Part shown: piece after piece, positions 63,693 to 64,000 of the stretch
Layout: every line of letters starts with the position of its first letter
Position numbering within the stretch: the stretch's first letter is position 1
From: Chromatiales bacterium
GTDB taxonomy: Bacteria; Pseudomonadota; Gammaproteobacteria; Steroidobacterales; GCA-2729495
DNA length: 64,000 nt
Direction of reading: 5' to 3'
Assembly (NCBI GenBank): GCA_002729495.1
Contig: PBYE01000093.1
Coordinates: forward strand, 124,001 to 188,000
Made by a program: the position numbers and the translations under genes
Notes under the pieces: model-generated
Told to the model about the DNA's origin: nothing
The model's input: only the letters and a program-made list of their open reading frames with translations
The model's database searches: none

Positions 63693-64000
63693 GTGTTGTC
63701 AGTCGTGCGTATATGGCGCTGATCAACGGCCTGGCGACGCTGGCCGGGCTGATTATTGCCGGCGTGTGCCTGCTGATCGTTTACGATGTGGCTGCCCGCA
63801 ATCTCGGCCTGCAACCACCCTCCTCGACTGTCGCACTCACCGAGTACGCATTACTGTATTTCACAATGTTGGCTGCACCCTGGCTCGTGCGCGTACGCGG
63901 ACACATAGTCGTGGAAGTTATACATGGACGATTGACGGGTACTGCCAGGCGCTGCGCCGATAAGCTGATACTGATGATCTGTATAGTCGTGGCAGCAAGC
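63689..64000 (+). CDS. TRAP transporter small permease subunit (DctQ family), partial at window end
   Basis: Reading frame from ATG 63689 to the end of the window, 104 residues without a stop. Two hydrophobic helices (about 15-35 and 53-67 by inspection) and the DctQ-type segments VYDVAARNLGLQPP and PWLVRVRGHIVVEV. DctQ joins the large DctM subunit with the binding protein encoded just upstream. The remainder, and presumably dctM, are beyond the window. Confidence 0.88.
   Translation, partial: MSVVSRAYMALINGLATLAGLIIAGVCLLIVYDVAARNLGLQPPSSTVALTEYALLYFTMLAAPWLVRVRGHIVVEVIHGRLTGTARRCADKLILMICIVVAAS

Noticed and set aside
1-64000. CRISPR arrays, tRNA or rRNA genes, insertion sequences, integrase or phage genes
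   Set aside because: No regularly spaced repeats, T-loop-like GGTTCGA patterns in tRNA context, transposase/integrase motifs or phage structural genes were recognised on either strand.

Overview
The window reads as chromosomal DNA of a non-enteric gammaproteobacterium, probably aerobic and free-living, with moderate GC. The evidence is gene order and families: polA/engB/dsbA synteny as in Pseudomonas, an LptM-type lipoprotein, rsmD-coaD next to divergent ftsY-ftsE-ftsX-rpoH, coaBC/radC/rpmB/rpmG/mutM, gltBD, and two proteins with VPxPA-type exosortase sorting signals. A Woeseiales-, Chromatiales- or Xanthomonadales-like relative fits, but no rRNA is present to settle this.

Layout. 1-7430: an arginine operon (end of argC, argD, an acylornithine carbamoyltransferase, argB, argH) that runs with overlaps into lptM and polA. 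7431-7733: a candidate small RNA where Spot 42 and ErsA lie in other gammaproteobacteria. 7734-12731: engB, a cytochrome c4-like remnant, a lipoprotein-type dsbA, and a leftward operon ending in moaD-moaE. 12858-22899 is the accessory region: a carbamoyltransferase/SxtJ/DUF5989 operon; a leftward set of DUF2723 glycosyltransferase, bilin-reductase-like protein, ceramidase-like protein and a small unknown; then an SGNH hydrolase, a small membrane protein and two tandem 2-oxoglutarate/Fe(II) oxygenases going right. 23112-26043: a secreted protein whose exosortase signal lies behind an in-frame amber stop, and an FG-GAP lipoprotein. 26283-42855: housekeeping genes (trmB, ampG, xthA, pyrE, dut, coaBC, radC, rpmBG, desaturase, mutM, ggt, coaD, rsmD, ftsYEX, rpoH), with a perfect CIRCE operator before rpoH. 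42924-48220: an OmpA-lipoprotein pseudogene, NAD-type isocitrate dehydrogenase, a frameshifted HAF/VPxPA-CTERM gene, and a glycosyltransferase plus DegT aminotransferase pair flanked by copies of the gltD 3' end. 48180-64000: gltD-gltB, then catabolic and transport genes (thiolase, AGCS symporter, AEC carrier, dienelactone hydrolase, FAH-family enzyme, MATE pump, start of a TRAP transporter).

How the parts may work together. The arginine operon appears to use an acylated-ornithine route; active-site positions point to succinyl rather than acetyl substrates. The 13-23 kb region looks like a surface-glycoconjugate or secondary-metabolite island, with carbamoylation, esterase, hydroxylase, lipid and glycosyl-transfer functions plus a bilin-reductase fold that lacks its catalytic aspartate. 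Three genes are visibly broken (OmpA lipoprotein, both exosortase substrates) and a fourth is only a remnant (cytochrome c4), so part of the envelope gene set is decaying. No CRISPR array, tRNA, rRNA, transposase or integrase was recognised.
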